Part shown: piece after piece, positions 16,270 through 29,300 of the stretch
Numbering within the stretch: the stretch's first letter is position 1
Layout of the letters: each line of letters starts with the position of its first letter
Assembly (NCBI RefSeq): GCF_048128805.1
Contig: NC_136004.1
Span: forward strand, 16,441,185 to 16,505,184
Length of the DNA stretch: 64,000 nt
Direction: 5' to 3'
Origin: Centroberyx gerrardi
Lineage: Eukaryota > Chordata > Actinopteri > Beryciformes > Berycidae
The notes under the pieces: generated by a model
Seen by the model: the letters and a program-made list of their open reading frames with translations, nothing else
Databases searched by the model: none
Told to the model about the DNA's origin: nothing
Program-made: the position numbers and the translations under genes

Positions 16270-19200
16270 ATGAGTTTCACGCTGGACCCCCACTTCTACG
16301 GCCCGACTGCGTACCGCAAGGCTCGGCCGGCCTCGGTGTCCTCCAGCGGCTTCCACTCCCAGCGCCGCCGCACCACCTACAGCCAGCCCACACCCTCCGT
16401 CGACAGCCTGGAGAGCTACAACGGAGACATGGCACGGAGGAACGAGAAAGAGATTCTCCAAGCCCTGAACGACCGGTTCGCCGGCTACATCGACAAGGTG
16501 CGGAACCTGGAGCTGCACAACCGTAACCTGGAGGCAGAGGCGGCTGCGCTGCGGCAGAGCCAAGCCGGGCGCGCCTCGGTCGGGGAGCACTACGAGCGAG
16601 AGCTGGGCGACCTGAGGGGTCTCCTGCAGCAGCTGACCGGGGAGAAGACGCGCGCCGTTCTGGAGCACGAGCACCTGGAGGAGGACATCCAGCACCTGAG
16701 GGCGAGGCTCGAGGATGAAGCACGGAACCGGGATGAGTTGGAGGCCGCCGCCCGTGCCATGAACAAGTACGTGGACGAGTGCGGGCTCACACGGATGGAG
16801 CTGGAAAAGAAGCTTCGCGCTCTCGAGGAAGAGGCCGTTTTTCTGAAGAAGAACCACGAGGAAGAAGTGGCGGAGCTCTTCGCGCAGATTCAAGGCGCGC
16901 AGGTGAGCTTCGAGGTGCGGGACTCCATCAAGGCGGACGTCACCGGCGCACTGCGAGAGATCCGCGCGCAGCTGGACACTCACGCATCCAAGAGCTCAAC
17001 GCACGCTGAGGAATGGTTCAAAGGTAAGTGAAGAGAAGGAATTAAACAACTTTAGTTTTTAGACTGATATCGCTGAACCATCTGTCTCCGTCACCTTCTC
17101 CTGTCAATGCGCAAAGTTGAAGCGCATTGACAGGAGTTCTCTGTCCACGGTGCTGAACTTCATTCGAGTTTCCCTTATCCCTCTGCTGTACATTCACATT
17201 TAATTTAAGCTACATTTAAGGCGTTAAAGTGACTTACAGTGAGTCAGCAGATACGGTTCAGTGCTCAAGGACACTTCGACAGGACATAGGGCCGTTACGG
17301 GGATCAAACGTGGGACCTTTTCGTTATGGGACCGTCACTCTGACCACTAGGCACCCGAGCCGCTACAGGCTGCTGAATCTCTGCAGATTAACAGATTCTG
17401 CTGGTTCGACTATAGCCTGTATCCTTCCATCCATAAACTCCAACAACAAACTAATTAAGTTTGCGTCGCTAGTGACAGGGGAATTAAGTCAAGGCGAAGT
17501 TAATGACTACCTCGAAATAGAAATTGCTTTTTTTTTTTAAAAACATAAGTCCTTCAGTTACAGCCGCAGCGCTTTTCTACGGATGCATCATTGCCGCAGG
17601 CTGATCATTTTTTTCTTCAAGACAAGCACTGCAGGGGTGAGATGGCACATAGAGATTAATTTGCACTCTCATTGTAGGTAACAGTGGGTGTGTTCTTGCT
17701 TGCGCCCTGTGTGCCACTGTTTGCCTCTGTGTTGTTTTGCTTCATCTTTCCTCACCCCTAACCTCTACAAATAGGAAACAGTCTTTTTCAAGGTCACTGT
17801 TCTCTGTTCAGAGAGACAATAAACAGACAGGCTTGCCTTTGAGCAGTGACCCTCTCTGTCGTCGTGATGGGAGTTTCCCAAGGACATGGAAGTATGCATA
17901 TAGATGTGAAAAATATCCTGACTGAAGCAAAGCAATTAAGTAACTGAGATAGCATCTTTCAAAAATACAAGCATCTTCCAAGAAGAAACCTCTTCCTCAG
18001 TGAAAGCTGCGTAATAAGGGTGCTTCAGACTGCAAGACAAGACTGCAAGACCAGATTGCATACAGTGCTGCAGATCTGTGTGGTACCAGCAAATATTCAA
18101 ATGAGAACTTTGAAGGCCGAGGAGGGTTTCATGTGAAGAGCAGTTGAGCTATATCTCACGGGACTTTATGCTCTATAGATTGACCTTTGCAGTACTTTTA
18201 CATGCTGAGTTGATATCCATCAATAAAAAGGTGTGTACAGATTGACCTTCCCTCTGTGCTGTCCAGCTGACTGCAGCAGTGTGGCTCATTCATGCTTGGA
18301 GGAGGGAGGGAGCTGAGTCAGACCACTGACTGACAGATGGACGCTGTCAAGGTTACTCAGGCTCCCAGACGTGACTGGCTGCTCTCTGTGGCCTTCTGGA
18401 CAGAGAACAGGCCAAATGTCTTTGGACAAAAAGTCTGTTAGCCTATGCACGCCTATGGACTAAATAACAATGATGAATTTCACAATATTGCCATATGCAT
18501 ACACGTCAGACTCGTGTGGTGTTTTGGCACTAGGTGCAGTCAGTGACATGACAAAGCAAAATGGCATACGCAGACAATAAAACACTAATCCCTGTTGCCT
18601 CCTTAAAGGTGAACTCTAAATCTTATATGAGCATTTGTGTGCGTCTGCAATCCCTGTAGTGCGTATGGAGCGTCTGACGGAGGCAGCGAGGTCTAACCAG
18701 GATGCGATCCGTGGGAGCCAGGAAGAGATCGGCGAGTACCGCCGCCAGCTCCAGAGTCGCACCATCGAGCTGGAGACTCTTCGAGGAACCAAGGAGTCCC
18801 TGGAGAGGCAACGCATGGAGAGTGAGGACAGACACCATGGAGACCTCAACTCACTGCAGGCACGGCATCAGCACAGACACCTCCCTTACATCTGTTATAG
18901 GGAGGACAAGACATGTTAATTGCGCACATACTCTCACTCCATCAACCTGACATATTTGGCTTGTATGTGTGTGTGTGTGTTTTTATTTTGCAGGAGACCA
19001 TCCATCAGTTGGACAGTGAGCTGAAAAGCACCAAATGGGAAATGGCCAGCCAGTTGAAAGACTACCAGGAGCTGCTGAATGTCAAGATGGCTCTAGATAT
19101 TGAGATTGCTGCTTACAGGTTTGTCGGGGTTTGAAACAAGAGATATCATTGTGTACTTTAGGTTCTTAGTTCTTCAAAAGTAATTGAGTGTGTCTTTGTC

Positions 19201-20467
19201 TCCAAACAGGAAGTTACTGGAGGGAGAGGAGAATCGCTTTGTGTCAGGAGGAAGTCTGTACTCCTACCTGGATGCCAGAATCTCTACCCACTTGAAGCTG
19301 AAGGGAGAGGAGATCTCAGATACCGTCATCGTGGAGGAACAGACAGATGAGACCCAGGTCACTGAGGTGACAGAGGAGGCAGATGAGGAAGAAGAGGAGG
19401 GGGAGAAAGAAGCAGAAGAAGAAGCAGCAGGAGAGGAAGAAGAGAAGGGTGAGGAAACCAAAGAAGAGGGAGAAGAGGAAGAGGGCAAGGAAGAAGGGGA
19501 CGATAAGGAGGAAGAAGGAGAGGAAGAGAAGGGCGAGGAGAAGGAAGAGGACGAGAAGGGGGAGGACGAGAAGGGAGAGGAAGAGGAGGCAGCTGAGGAA
19601 GAAGAGAAGTCCAAGTCTCCTCCATCAAAGTCTCCACCCAAAACCCCTACTGTCAAATCACCCGAATCAAAGTCTCCACAAAAATCGCCTGAATCCAAAT
19701 CACCACCAGCCAAATCCCCAATGCCCAAATCACCCGCCAAGTCCCCCGCCGTCAAATCCCCTGCAGAAGATAAGTCAAAGTCACCCGCTCCCAAGTCTCC
19801 AGAGCCAAAGTCCCCAACAGCCAAATCACCTGTGTCAAAATCCCCACCTAGCAAATCTCCCGAATCTAAATCTCCTCCTCCCAAGTCCCCCGAACCAAAG
19901 TCCCCAGTGCAGGAGAAGGCCAAGCCCCCCGCTGCCAAAGACGCCTCTAAAGAGGAGAAAAAAGAGGAGCAGCCTCAGCCCGCCAAGGAGGAAAAGAAGG
20001 AGAAGGAGCAACCTGCACCTGTGAAGGAGGAGAAGAAGCAGGAGCCCAAGGAGAAAGAGCCTGAGAGCAAAGCAGAGAAGGCAGACAAACCTGACACAAA
20101 GAAAGAGAGCAAAGCAGAGGAAGCCCCAAAGAAGGACGACGCCTCCAAACCTGCCGCTCCCAGCAAGCCTGCAGAGGACAAGCCCGCCGCCAAGTCTGAG
20201 CCCAAGGAGAGCCCGGCCCCTGCCAAGGAGGAGAAGCCGGCCCCTCCTAAATCAGAGAAGGCCCAGCCAGAGGAGAAGCCCGCCCCGAAAGCAGAGCCCG
20301 AGAAGACAGAGAGCAAGAAAGAGGAGAAGAAACCAGAGGAGAAAAAGGAGGACAAGAAAGAAGCAGCCGACAGTAAGGAGGTGAAGGAGGGAGGGAAGAC
20401 CGAGAAAGCGGAGAAATCTTCTGGCACCGAGGCTAAGGAGAGCAAGGAGGAGAAGGCCAAGAAGTGA
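16270..20467 (+). CDS. nefh: Neurofilament heavy polypeptide
   Basis: Type IV intermediate filament subunit of axons. Four exons: 16270-17023, 18660-18859, 18994-19118 and 19210-20467, giving 2337 nt and 778 residues (human is about 1020). A short head (residues 1-60) carries SSSGFHSQ, as in mammalian NEFH. The coiled-coil rod starts at [16 protein letters not shown] (from residue 66) and ends at the conserved [18 protein letters not shown] near residue 362. The tail has [14 protein letters not shown], a Glu-rich segment (about 415-493), 19 KSP motifs plus one KTP (about 494-593), then a Lys/Glu/Pro/Ala-rich end closing [18 protein letters not shown], which is like the human C-terminus and separates it from NEFM. 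Intron positions match the mammalian gene as I recall. KSP serines are known phosphorylation sites that set filament spacing. Intron 2 has a GC donor. Confidence 0.96.
17190..17365 (-). repeat. Probable tRNA-derived SINE in nefh intron 1
   Basis: Contains GGGATCAAAC near 17299 (a slightly mutated reverse complement of a Pol III B box), preceded by GTGCTCAAGGACACTTCGAC. At the left it has a degraded AAGTGACTTACAGTGAGT. This order is that of a widespread teleost tRNA-derived SINE read on the minus strand. Several substitutions suggest an old copy. Confidence 0.55.
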
Positions 20468-20539
20468 GACGAATAAGCTGTGTTCCAGGGCTCGAGGCGG
20501 AGGAAGAGGAGTTCGAGACGCCAAAGAACTATGGGAAGG

Positions 20540-20582
20540 AGGGGAAAGGAGAGGGAGGGAGGGGAGGGGAGGGGAGGGTGGG
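20540..20582 (+). other. G-quadruplex-forming tract in nefh 3' UTR
   Basis: About 75 bases after the stop codon, a run of GGG and GGGG blocks separated by single A or T bases gives more than four G-tracts with one-base loops. This is the pattern of a very stable parallel G-quadruplex, which would lie in the mRNA sense strand. Confidence 0.7.
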
Positions 20583-21150
20583 ACAGAGGGGCTAGAGGGG
20601 AGGGCTGTTTGGCCGGGCACTAGAGCAGCGAGTGTCCAGCCCGAAGCAGGTGACAGTATGTAAGCAATAGTGATTCTCTAGCAAATAACCCCCCGCCCCC
20701 CAAGTATGGCCATTACACACCCCTGATGCTTCTGATGTATGACTGTAGTGAATGCAGAATGCTCTAAATCTGAATGTGAAATCTAAATCTAAACTCTTAT
20801 CTGAATGTGACAACTGCCCTTAATAATAATAACAAGTGCATTTAAACAGAATCCCACTGAAGGGGACCGCAGGGGCCTGTACCTACACAAGCCTTCAAGG
20901 GTAGAGATGTCAAAAAATATCAAGCTAGTTTGTGACAGATATTACAAATGTATATTTAAGGAGATATAAATGTGTATATTCTATTTACAGATACGTAGGT
21001 AAGGAAGACTTGAATTTGCTCGTTGTGCACCTTAATGCAGATTCTCCTGATTGGTGAACTGCAGTGTTTCACCTCTCTGGTCTGTAATGCTAGGACAATG
21101 ATGACTGTGCTATGTATAAACTGCTGAGAATATGCAATATGAAACTGATA

Positions 21151-21177
21151 AATAAAGAGAATTAAAAATCAAATAAA
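21151..21177 (+). terminator. Polyadenylation signals of nefh
   Basis: Two AATAAA hexamers, 21151-21156 and 21172-21177, about 690 bases after the stop codon. The AT-rich context and lack of other genes make this the likely transcript end. Confidence 0.75.
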
Positions 21178-21179
21178 AC

Positions 21180-22740
21180 AGGCTCTGTGGGGTTTTCTTA
21201 ATCACTTTTCATTGCAAAAATCTATAGTGCATTTGGCTCTAAGTGAAGATTACATCTGATGCATACATCAGATGTATCTACAGTATACATACAAGGTTCA
21301 GGGAAGAGAGGTGTAGATCTCCTTTTGAAATGCTGTGTGAGTGTCCTGCACTGCATTGCGGCTGAGAAGAGGGGGAGCTGTACCCTCCCAGATCTGCCAC
21401 CGCACCCTTACTGACATCCCAGAGACCAGGTTCATGTATAAATCAGGAGCAGGCAAGGAGAAATAGTGCTGCTTATTGGCATAGAACAGAATAAATTCCC
21501 TCTTCTTTCTCAGCTAAACTAAACTAGGAGTTCACACAGTACATCAGTTCCTGTAAGATCTCTCCACCCCCTCCTGCATCTCTTCTCTCATTGTACCTTT
21601 AAATCAATAATTTAAATGTTCACAATAACACATCGATCATAACACAACAAAATGAGGCATTAAGATGATTAAAATTAACTTTTGTGCAAGGTTGAGTATT
21701 ATTGCCGCAAGCAGTGTAGTTGCTGCTAAAGATGAATCTGTACGGATTAGACCTATGCTTTTTTAGCTCCATACAAAACTGAGAAAATAGAAATCCATCC
21801 ATGTCAATTTCAGTCATGACTAGTATTTGGGCTATTCATAGATTTAACAATCTTGTGCAGAATAGGTGGTTAAATTTTTAAGAGGATTTACTGATGACTG
21901 CAGCAATTGGTTACAAAAGCCAGTCATCACATCAATCCATATCTATTAAAAGCAGCAAACAGTTTAATTTAGGTTATCGAGTAACCTCTTTCTCTTTTGT
22001 GTATATACACACACACACTAGTTACTAAAGTTGGATACACTTTGGCTGACATTGGAAAGCTTTGTCTCGGCATCATTTAAGTTTCCCCTTCTCATCATAT
22101 CCTGTCAAATCCAATCTCATTGAATCTGACGGACGGCTGCATATTAATAGGACAAACAACCACATCATAGACCATCCTCAGACTTTCCCATTTTAAACAA
22201 TAATCACCTGGCGCGGTGCCGACTGTACTCCTAGTGGCCTTGTCTCCACGCTTTACAGCCTCCTTCTCCTTCCAACTACATACATCTTCTCAGCCATAAA
22301 TCTGTGAGGCATCAAGGTCTGTGGATTAGGCTCTGTGTTGCTGGACTCTTTCGCCAATGTGTAAGAAATGGGAGAGGGAGAACCATTATATAGGTGGCAT
22401 TGGCAGCAATATTCTGAGTAACAACCTTTGTCTTGTTTCTCCTCCTCTGTGGCCAGATTGATAAGTACAAGGTGAAAGGTTAACTGTAGACGTGAAAGCT
22501 TGTATCATATTCCATGGATATCAAGTCTCTGTGGAAATGACTCAGCTCATTGTAGCACTGAACCACAATAGCATAATAATCAGCTAGAGTGCAGACGATG
22601 TCTATAAATAGAGCACCGGAGAGAGAGAGAGAGGTGAGGGAGGAGAGGCAGGCAGAGGGATGATAAAACAGGGAAAGTTTAGAGCATACAACAAAGCACA
22701 GATGCATTAGAGCCTATAAAAGACCAGATACAAGCTCATT
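21180..22740. other. Intergenic stretch between convergent nefh and thoc5
   Basis: About 1.5 kb between the two 3' ends. I see no convincing open frame, RNA gene or clear repeat apart from a short (CA) run near 22010 and a GA tract near 22620. Confidence 0.6.
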
Positions 22741-22757
22741 CAAGAAAATAACATGCT

Positions 22758-22763
22758 TTTTAT
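22758..22763 (-). terminator. Polyadenylation signal of thoc5
   Basis: TTTATT on the plus strand reads AATAAA on the minus strand, about 150 bases past the thoc5 stop codon. Confidence 0.7.
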
Positions 22764-22910
22764 TTTCAAACTGATACAAAGAATGATGTCATTTAAAAAG
22801 AGACGGCTACTCGGGGGTACAGTGTGTGTGAGGGTCAAAGGTCACAAAGGTAAACCCTGTGGGGGGGTTAGAGTTGTAAGGTACTGTAGGGAGGACAGTA
22901 GGGCCGGGTC

Positions 22911-23829
22911 TTAGCGATGACTGAAGAAGCCCTGAGGATGGTTGTACTTGAATGGCTTCAGACGATTTGGACCCCTTAAATAAAGAAAGAGAAAGAGAAA
23001 AAGAGAGAGAGACGTGTCAGAGGTAAGTCTATAAAAGGTGTGTGTGTATGCGATCAAATGTGTGTGAATAATTCCTGTGCGTCTGTACCTGACAGTACGC
23101 AAGCACATCTTTTCGCGGGGGAACTCTCGCGGTCCCTCCACACTATCGTCTTGTCCGTCAGTCTCCAAATACACATCCAGACAGACACACAGACGTGCAA
23201 TTTGATTGGTCAGTAGCTGGTGACCCGGACGGGGACCCTGGAGCTCATTTTTGAACACGTTCACCTCACTCTCCATGGCCTGAAATAAAGTAAAAGACAT
23301 ATCAATCAGCCTGAACAATTGTGTTTGCTCTCAGTGACAGAAAAGGAAGAGTCCTGATCAAAGAGGAATCTGCGTATGGGACATAAGTGATTAGTCTACT
23401 GAAATTGTCTTACTCGAAGGTTGTCATCAGTGCGTCCACTGCGCTCTCCCTTCCAGCTGAGAGAGAGGGAGAACAGGGGAGAGATTTCTGGGTAACGGGG
23501 ACTCAGCACCAACGCAGCCTGCAGACGAGCTGAGAGGAAAGAAACCAGACAGAAAAAGAGAAAACTGTTGTTAACATCAAGTCGTCAATAATAGACAAGC
23601 CTATCATCAGTGGTGGTGTGGCCACCGCCCCTGTTCTGTACCTGTGCCTCTCTCCACCACACCGATGAAGTACAGGTCCATCTCCTTGGCCAGACCAGCA
23701 TCAGTCACATGCTGTGTATATGGCAGGTCCTGTAAGGAAGAGAAAAAGAGACACATCAGAGTCTGATTTGCGCTGTATTGGGTGTGTTCCTGGATGTGTG
23801 GTTTTACTACAGGTGATTTCACACAACTC

Positions 23830-23862
<33 letters not shown>

Positions 23863-24786
23863 ACCATGTACTCCTGGTGTGTGATAGTGGTCCAGCGAGC
23901 TAATCGGGAGATGACCTTGGCAGGGAAGAGGTACTGACACTCGCTGGAGACTGGGATGATGCTGTGCTCTGAGGACAGGAGGAGGAACGGTTTCTGTCAC
24001 TATTTCTGTTTGTATTTGTTTTTATGTTGGTAGATGTGGAGCCCCGCTATTGAATGTGTGTGTTTGTTGACACATACCCAGTGAGGCAAACTGTTTGTGC
24101 AAAGCTAAGCGGGACTGGACTCGTCCCCTCAGCAGCTTCATGGTGCTCTCCATGTGGCTGGCACTCAGAGAGCTGCCCACACGCACACCCTGAAAAACAC
24201 AAACACACACAAACATTTAGGCCATACCGCAGCGAGACTGTGCAATATTGGATGGCACTTGATGTCCACACACACACCTCTGGAGCGTCGCTGGGAAAAT
24301 GCAGTCCTCCAAGACTCTGAACCCACAGGTAGGGATGGCCCAGCTCTTCCACATAGTCAGCAAACGAAACAATCCTAAAAGAGGACGACGAGTTTAATTC
24401 TGCTTTATAATCGAATGCACTCTAAAGCCTACAGTGTGATTATTGTTCATGTGAATACTTCTTTTATTACAGCTACTACATTAGTTTAATGTAAAGAGAA
24501 AGAGCCAGTGGTTTAAGTGCTTAATTATCGATGATGATGCTAATATTCTTCTTTCCTTTTCATTTTATAGCAATATATAAATAAGAAATTTTATCTGGTT
24601 ACTATCCTTACCCGACTTTATCAAACTGGTAGCGGTTAGCAGGGTTGGGCGTTTCTCGTCCCTGGTCGTTGGTATAGAGACAGCTGAGCAGAGTGTCTGA
24701 GTTCAGCAGCTCCCTGGGAGAGAAAGCAATCATCAGACTTTCTTTTCAGGAACAAATAAAGTGTGAAACAAACAACTCTGGCACAT

Positions 24787-24822
<36 letters not shown>

Positions 24823-26582
24823 ACATACCCTGCGCTGATGGCTGTGTTGAGGTCTGTGGAGGTGGAGACCTTGGTCTTGACTGTCATAATGTTGAGATTC
24901 ATCAGGTAGTAGAAGTAGAGATGGAGGACACTGCCATCTGTAGAGACAAGACAGATTACACATACTATTGAACTAATCTGTTACCAGGTAATTACATTTC
25001 CTAACCTCTATTCATTTATCCTGTCACTGAACGTCCCTCAGAGGTTACATCAGACAGCACCGCATTAGAGAGCCTTGCACAGAGCAATAACAGGGCGTGG
25101 TCGTGATGGATGCTACCACCCAGGGGATACATATGCTGATGGTCATCCTCGCCTCTCCCCTCCCTGCAGTCACAGTGAACTCAGTGACACTGTGTCAATC
25201 ACGCACACCCTTAGTGCTCTTTGCTTGTACTGCAGTAAACAGAAAACAGAGTGCTACAGCCGGCTGCATTAGAGGACAACCGGGGAGAGGGACGGTACGG
25301 GAAAGAGAAGCAAGACTGAGAGAAAGAGCGGTGATGAAAATATGCTTACAGCATGTTGTAGGTGCTGCAGACCCAAACTGCTGCAAGCTTCTCTCTCACC
25401 TCTCTCTCCCTCCTTCCCTCCCTCCCTCCTTTAGATAGAGTTACGCCTGCAATGCAGATCCTCCTATAATCTGTCACTATTCCTTTATCACCAGCAGGGG
25501 GCAGACTAGGGTCAAACAGTGTCATGACATCATAGCAGACTGGGTCACACTTTCAGCTATACTATCTGGTAGGTATACAGTTACCACGATACACAGTATA
25601 CCTATGGTCACATTACAGAGAATATAGCTCAGTCGCATTGTGAACTTTTGGGTTGGCTCTGAACAAATTTTTAACATACAGAGTAAAGACAGGGAAGGTG
25701 TTTATCTACACCAAATGCATGGTCATATTTTGTGCAGACTAAATCTTGACATTAGAAGTCATCAAAAATGTGGGTGTGTGTTTGTGCTGTATGTGTACCT
25801 TTACACTTGAGGTCTAAGCAGAGGGAAAGAGGGTGTCTTTTCAGCATCTCCCGTCGTTTATCATCCAGCTGGCCACCTGTAGTCGGCCTTCTTCTCTTCT
25901 ATGAGAGAACAGATCAGAAGAAGGCAAGAGACACGAGAAAGAAAGAAAAGTAAAACAAAGTGCATGTTTGACATTGTGGCATATCAGATAAATCAGTAAA
26001 ACGACTTGCATCTAATTTCAGCTGCTCATAGGAGAAACGTGATACTGACTTAGCATTTCAGCCCTCTACAATTACAGAAAAAAGGAGGAAGAGGCAGTTT
26101 AGAGGAAGGGCCGGATGGGGCGAAGAATGGAAAGCGGAGAGGGACGGAGGAAACTAGAGGAGTGTTTCAGCTGAGCTGTCCTGTACCAGTGCCGCAGTAC
26201 TGTAAAAATGCCAGGCAAAGATTGCAACTAAAGATATGGACGATCACCAAAATATGATTCCTGAATCAGTAATTACAATAAATTATTTAATTTACTTCAC
26301 AGAGAGAGAGACAACCAGACAGACAGAGTCTGACAGCAGGAAAGTGCAGTGGTTTGACGCTGTGTGTGCATGACAGAGGTGGGCTCAAGTTACAGTCACC
26401 GAGCCATTCTTGGTAAATCTTTCCCAGAATCCCCCAGCTGGCACTGGTCCGGATGCAGGAGGCGATCAATAGCCGCCACTCCCCAACCCACCAAACCACA
26501 ATGTGTGACAGCTCGGACTTCAGGGGCAGTTTGTGTGTACGTTTGCAAGGGTGGGTATGTAAAAAGAGAGCTGAACTCACTG

Positions 26583-26622
<40 letters not shown>

Positions 26623-29253
26623 TAGAGAAACAAAGCGAGGGCGGGCGAGTGAGACAGACTAATGGCAAAGTTAGAGTGGCTTCTTGTGGTGTTCTGGAGT
26701 GAGATCAGGCCTGTGACTCACCGTTTTTTCCTGCTCCTCCTCTGCATCCGAATCGCTCTCATCATCTGGACAAAACAGAATGCATGAATTTACGTTACAT
26801 TTCTGTTTTTGAAGATGTGTCTCATACAAACATACTATCTGAAAACATTGAGCAACATATCACAGAAAAACAAATTAGAGCCATGCGTTGGAAGCTCTGC
26901 ATGTGCACAGACAGTTTGTGTGCTTGTATTTATATGTGAATGTGCTATATATACGCAGGCAGGCATGTATAGTACTGTTTGTACCCTGGGAGTCCTCCGG
27001 AGGTTTGGACAGGGCTTTGGCCTCATCCACATCACCACTGATTGACACATTGAGGTTCTTGTCTGAAATATAAACAAAAAGAAATCATAAACACACAAGG
27101 CTTGCACATTATACTCTAAAAAGCTCGAAGGAAACGTCTCCTGTGTCTGGAGACAGAGGCTATTCTCAGCACTCAACCTAATAGCTACTTACCACAGGCC
27201 TGGCCATAGGCATTGGCTTGAACAAACAAGACATAGAGAGAGGGGGGCAGGTGGCGGGCGATCTCTGTCTGTTTCTGAGTCTGTTCAAAAGGCATGGACA
27301 GGTATTCCTGCACTGGCAGAGAGGCCTGTGGGAGGAGAGAAGTTAAACCACATCGTCAATCGGAGGTTCCATACATGGTGCCCATTGGTGGTGTAGTGGT
27401 TGAAAACTGTTTTCAGAGGCAAAACATACTATACCACGCAGACAGTGAATATACCTGCATGATGGCGTTGAGTCCTGGCTGTAGGCTGCTCAGGTGTTCC
27501 TTCTTCACCTCGATGCTCTTCTGGATCTTCTCCTTGGTGGACTGAGACTCCCTGTATTTCTCTGCCAACCTACATCCGAGCACAAACGTTCAAGAGCTGC
27601 TCCGTTCACAATACACAGAAAACTGATATTTTTAGCGTATTGTGTTACAAATGCACCATGTTGTGTATGTTTGCGTACCTCTTCCTCTGTTCCAGCTCCC
27701 AGTCTAGTCGTGCCAGTGTGAGTTGGTGGGGATCATCTTTGGTGAGCTGGGGCCTGGAAATATCCTGGGGGGCCTCCTGGTAAAACTCTGTCTCACTCAC
27801 CAAGTCTATCTCCTCATGCTTAGACCTGGGTCAGGGAAAGGAAAGTTAATTACTGCTGTAAAGACACACATTTTCCACAAATCTGTACATGAACTATCAA
27901 TGGTGGAAGTAGCAAATTATATTTACAATCATTGCTATAATTGAGCAACTTTTTACATACTTGTATTTTGGAGTATTTTTTTTCAGCAATTTATTCTTTC
28001 TTAAGTACATTTTGACTTAAGTATTGTACTTCAGTACTACTTCAAATTTTGTGGGCTCTCCATAAGCATTGTATTACAAACTGGCCAATCAAAATTTGCA
28101 TCATCATCGAACCTGCACAAGCATGTGGAGGTAACATTAAGTTAACTAACTGTGAACTTTAACGCTCAAATTGATCCATGATAATAGTTTAGCCACAAAC
28201 CCATCCATCCAGCTACAGTTTATTGGTGTGTGTTTGCCAGGTTGTGGTCTAGCTAGTTCGGCAGACTTGCTAACTAGTTGGACAACTAACGTTATTTTAT
28301 TTATTTTTTTAATAACTCATACAATAATGTAGAATGAGCATTTACAGTTAATCACAACTCAAATAATGACCTGAATTTCAGAATCATATTTCTAGAACAC
28401 TCAACAGTCTATAAAACAGGTGTAATATCAACAGTGCATCAACAGGGGGATTCAAAGTACTCAAACTTTGTTTTACATTAACTTAGGTAACAGCAGTCTG
28501 ATATTCACACCAGTAATTTTACTTCTACTTAAGTACAATTTCAGCAAAGTAACAGTTCTTCTACTTGAATAGGATATTTTGGTACTAACTTGAACTCCAG
28601 ACACTTGCTGATCTCCTTCTGGAGATGCATAACTTCATACAGAAGGTTCTGCAACTGAAGGTGCAGCACATCCACTTTCTGCTTTGCCTGAGGGGAAACG
28701 ACAAACACGGTAGAAGGCTGTGCTCACACTATTCCACTTTTTGCAAACTGCTACCACCTCTTCCACATTTAAATCAACAGGGAGTGTCGGCAAGGCACAC
28801 GGAAACCACTGCTTGGGAAAGAGTACTGCACATGGCGTCTTTTTAAAGAGAAGGCAGCGGTTTCTAAAGCTGAGAAAAGTTCAACACCTTACAGGTCACA
28901 TGTTATCGACCGCTTTTTTGTAAGCCAACCAGTCACAAGGATGAAGTGCTTGGCAGTGTTTGATGCTGCGTAGGCAGCTAACAGTTTACAACAAGCAGAA
29001 TGAAATGGAGAAAGTACAGGCAGAAAAATTGGTAGTAGCTGTTACTGTGATCACAGAGAGTCAGTATGGGAACACACTGGCTGTGTTGTGGAGTTTCTGC
29101 TAAGTGTTTGACAGTCATATTTAAGTACTCTTTGCTGACAGTGGCAGCTACTGCAGCTAGGCGTTACGGAAACAAAGTGCTTGGTGCTTGATCCGCCTTT
29201 CATTATTGGCACAAATTGAGGTTGTGGCAGCTCTTTTTCTATGAATAATGGAA

Positions 29254-29300
<47 letters not shown>

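Noticed and set aside
16063-16983. 306-codon open frame on the minus strand opposite nefh exon 1
   Set aside because: It is the mirror of a GC-rich coding exon; no family resemblance, and the sense strand clearly encodes the neurofilament rod.
17290-17365. Possible tRNA gene (B-box-like word) in nefh intron 1
   Set aside because: No cloverleaf or anticodon arm can be drawn; it fits a decayed tRNA-derived SINE head.
18860-18919. nefh exon 2 read-through giving a short C-terminal variant
   Set aside because: The open frame continues only about 19 codons past the exon, while splicing to 18994 restores the conserved rod end, so splicing with a GC donor is preferred.
19264-19938. 224-codon minus-strand open frame of Gly-Asp and Ser repeats, opposite the nefh tail
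   Set aside because: Direct complement of the Glu-rich and KSP repeats; codon-level artefact.
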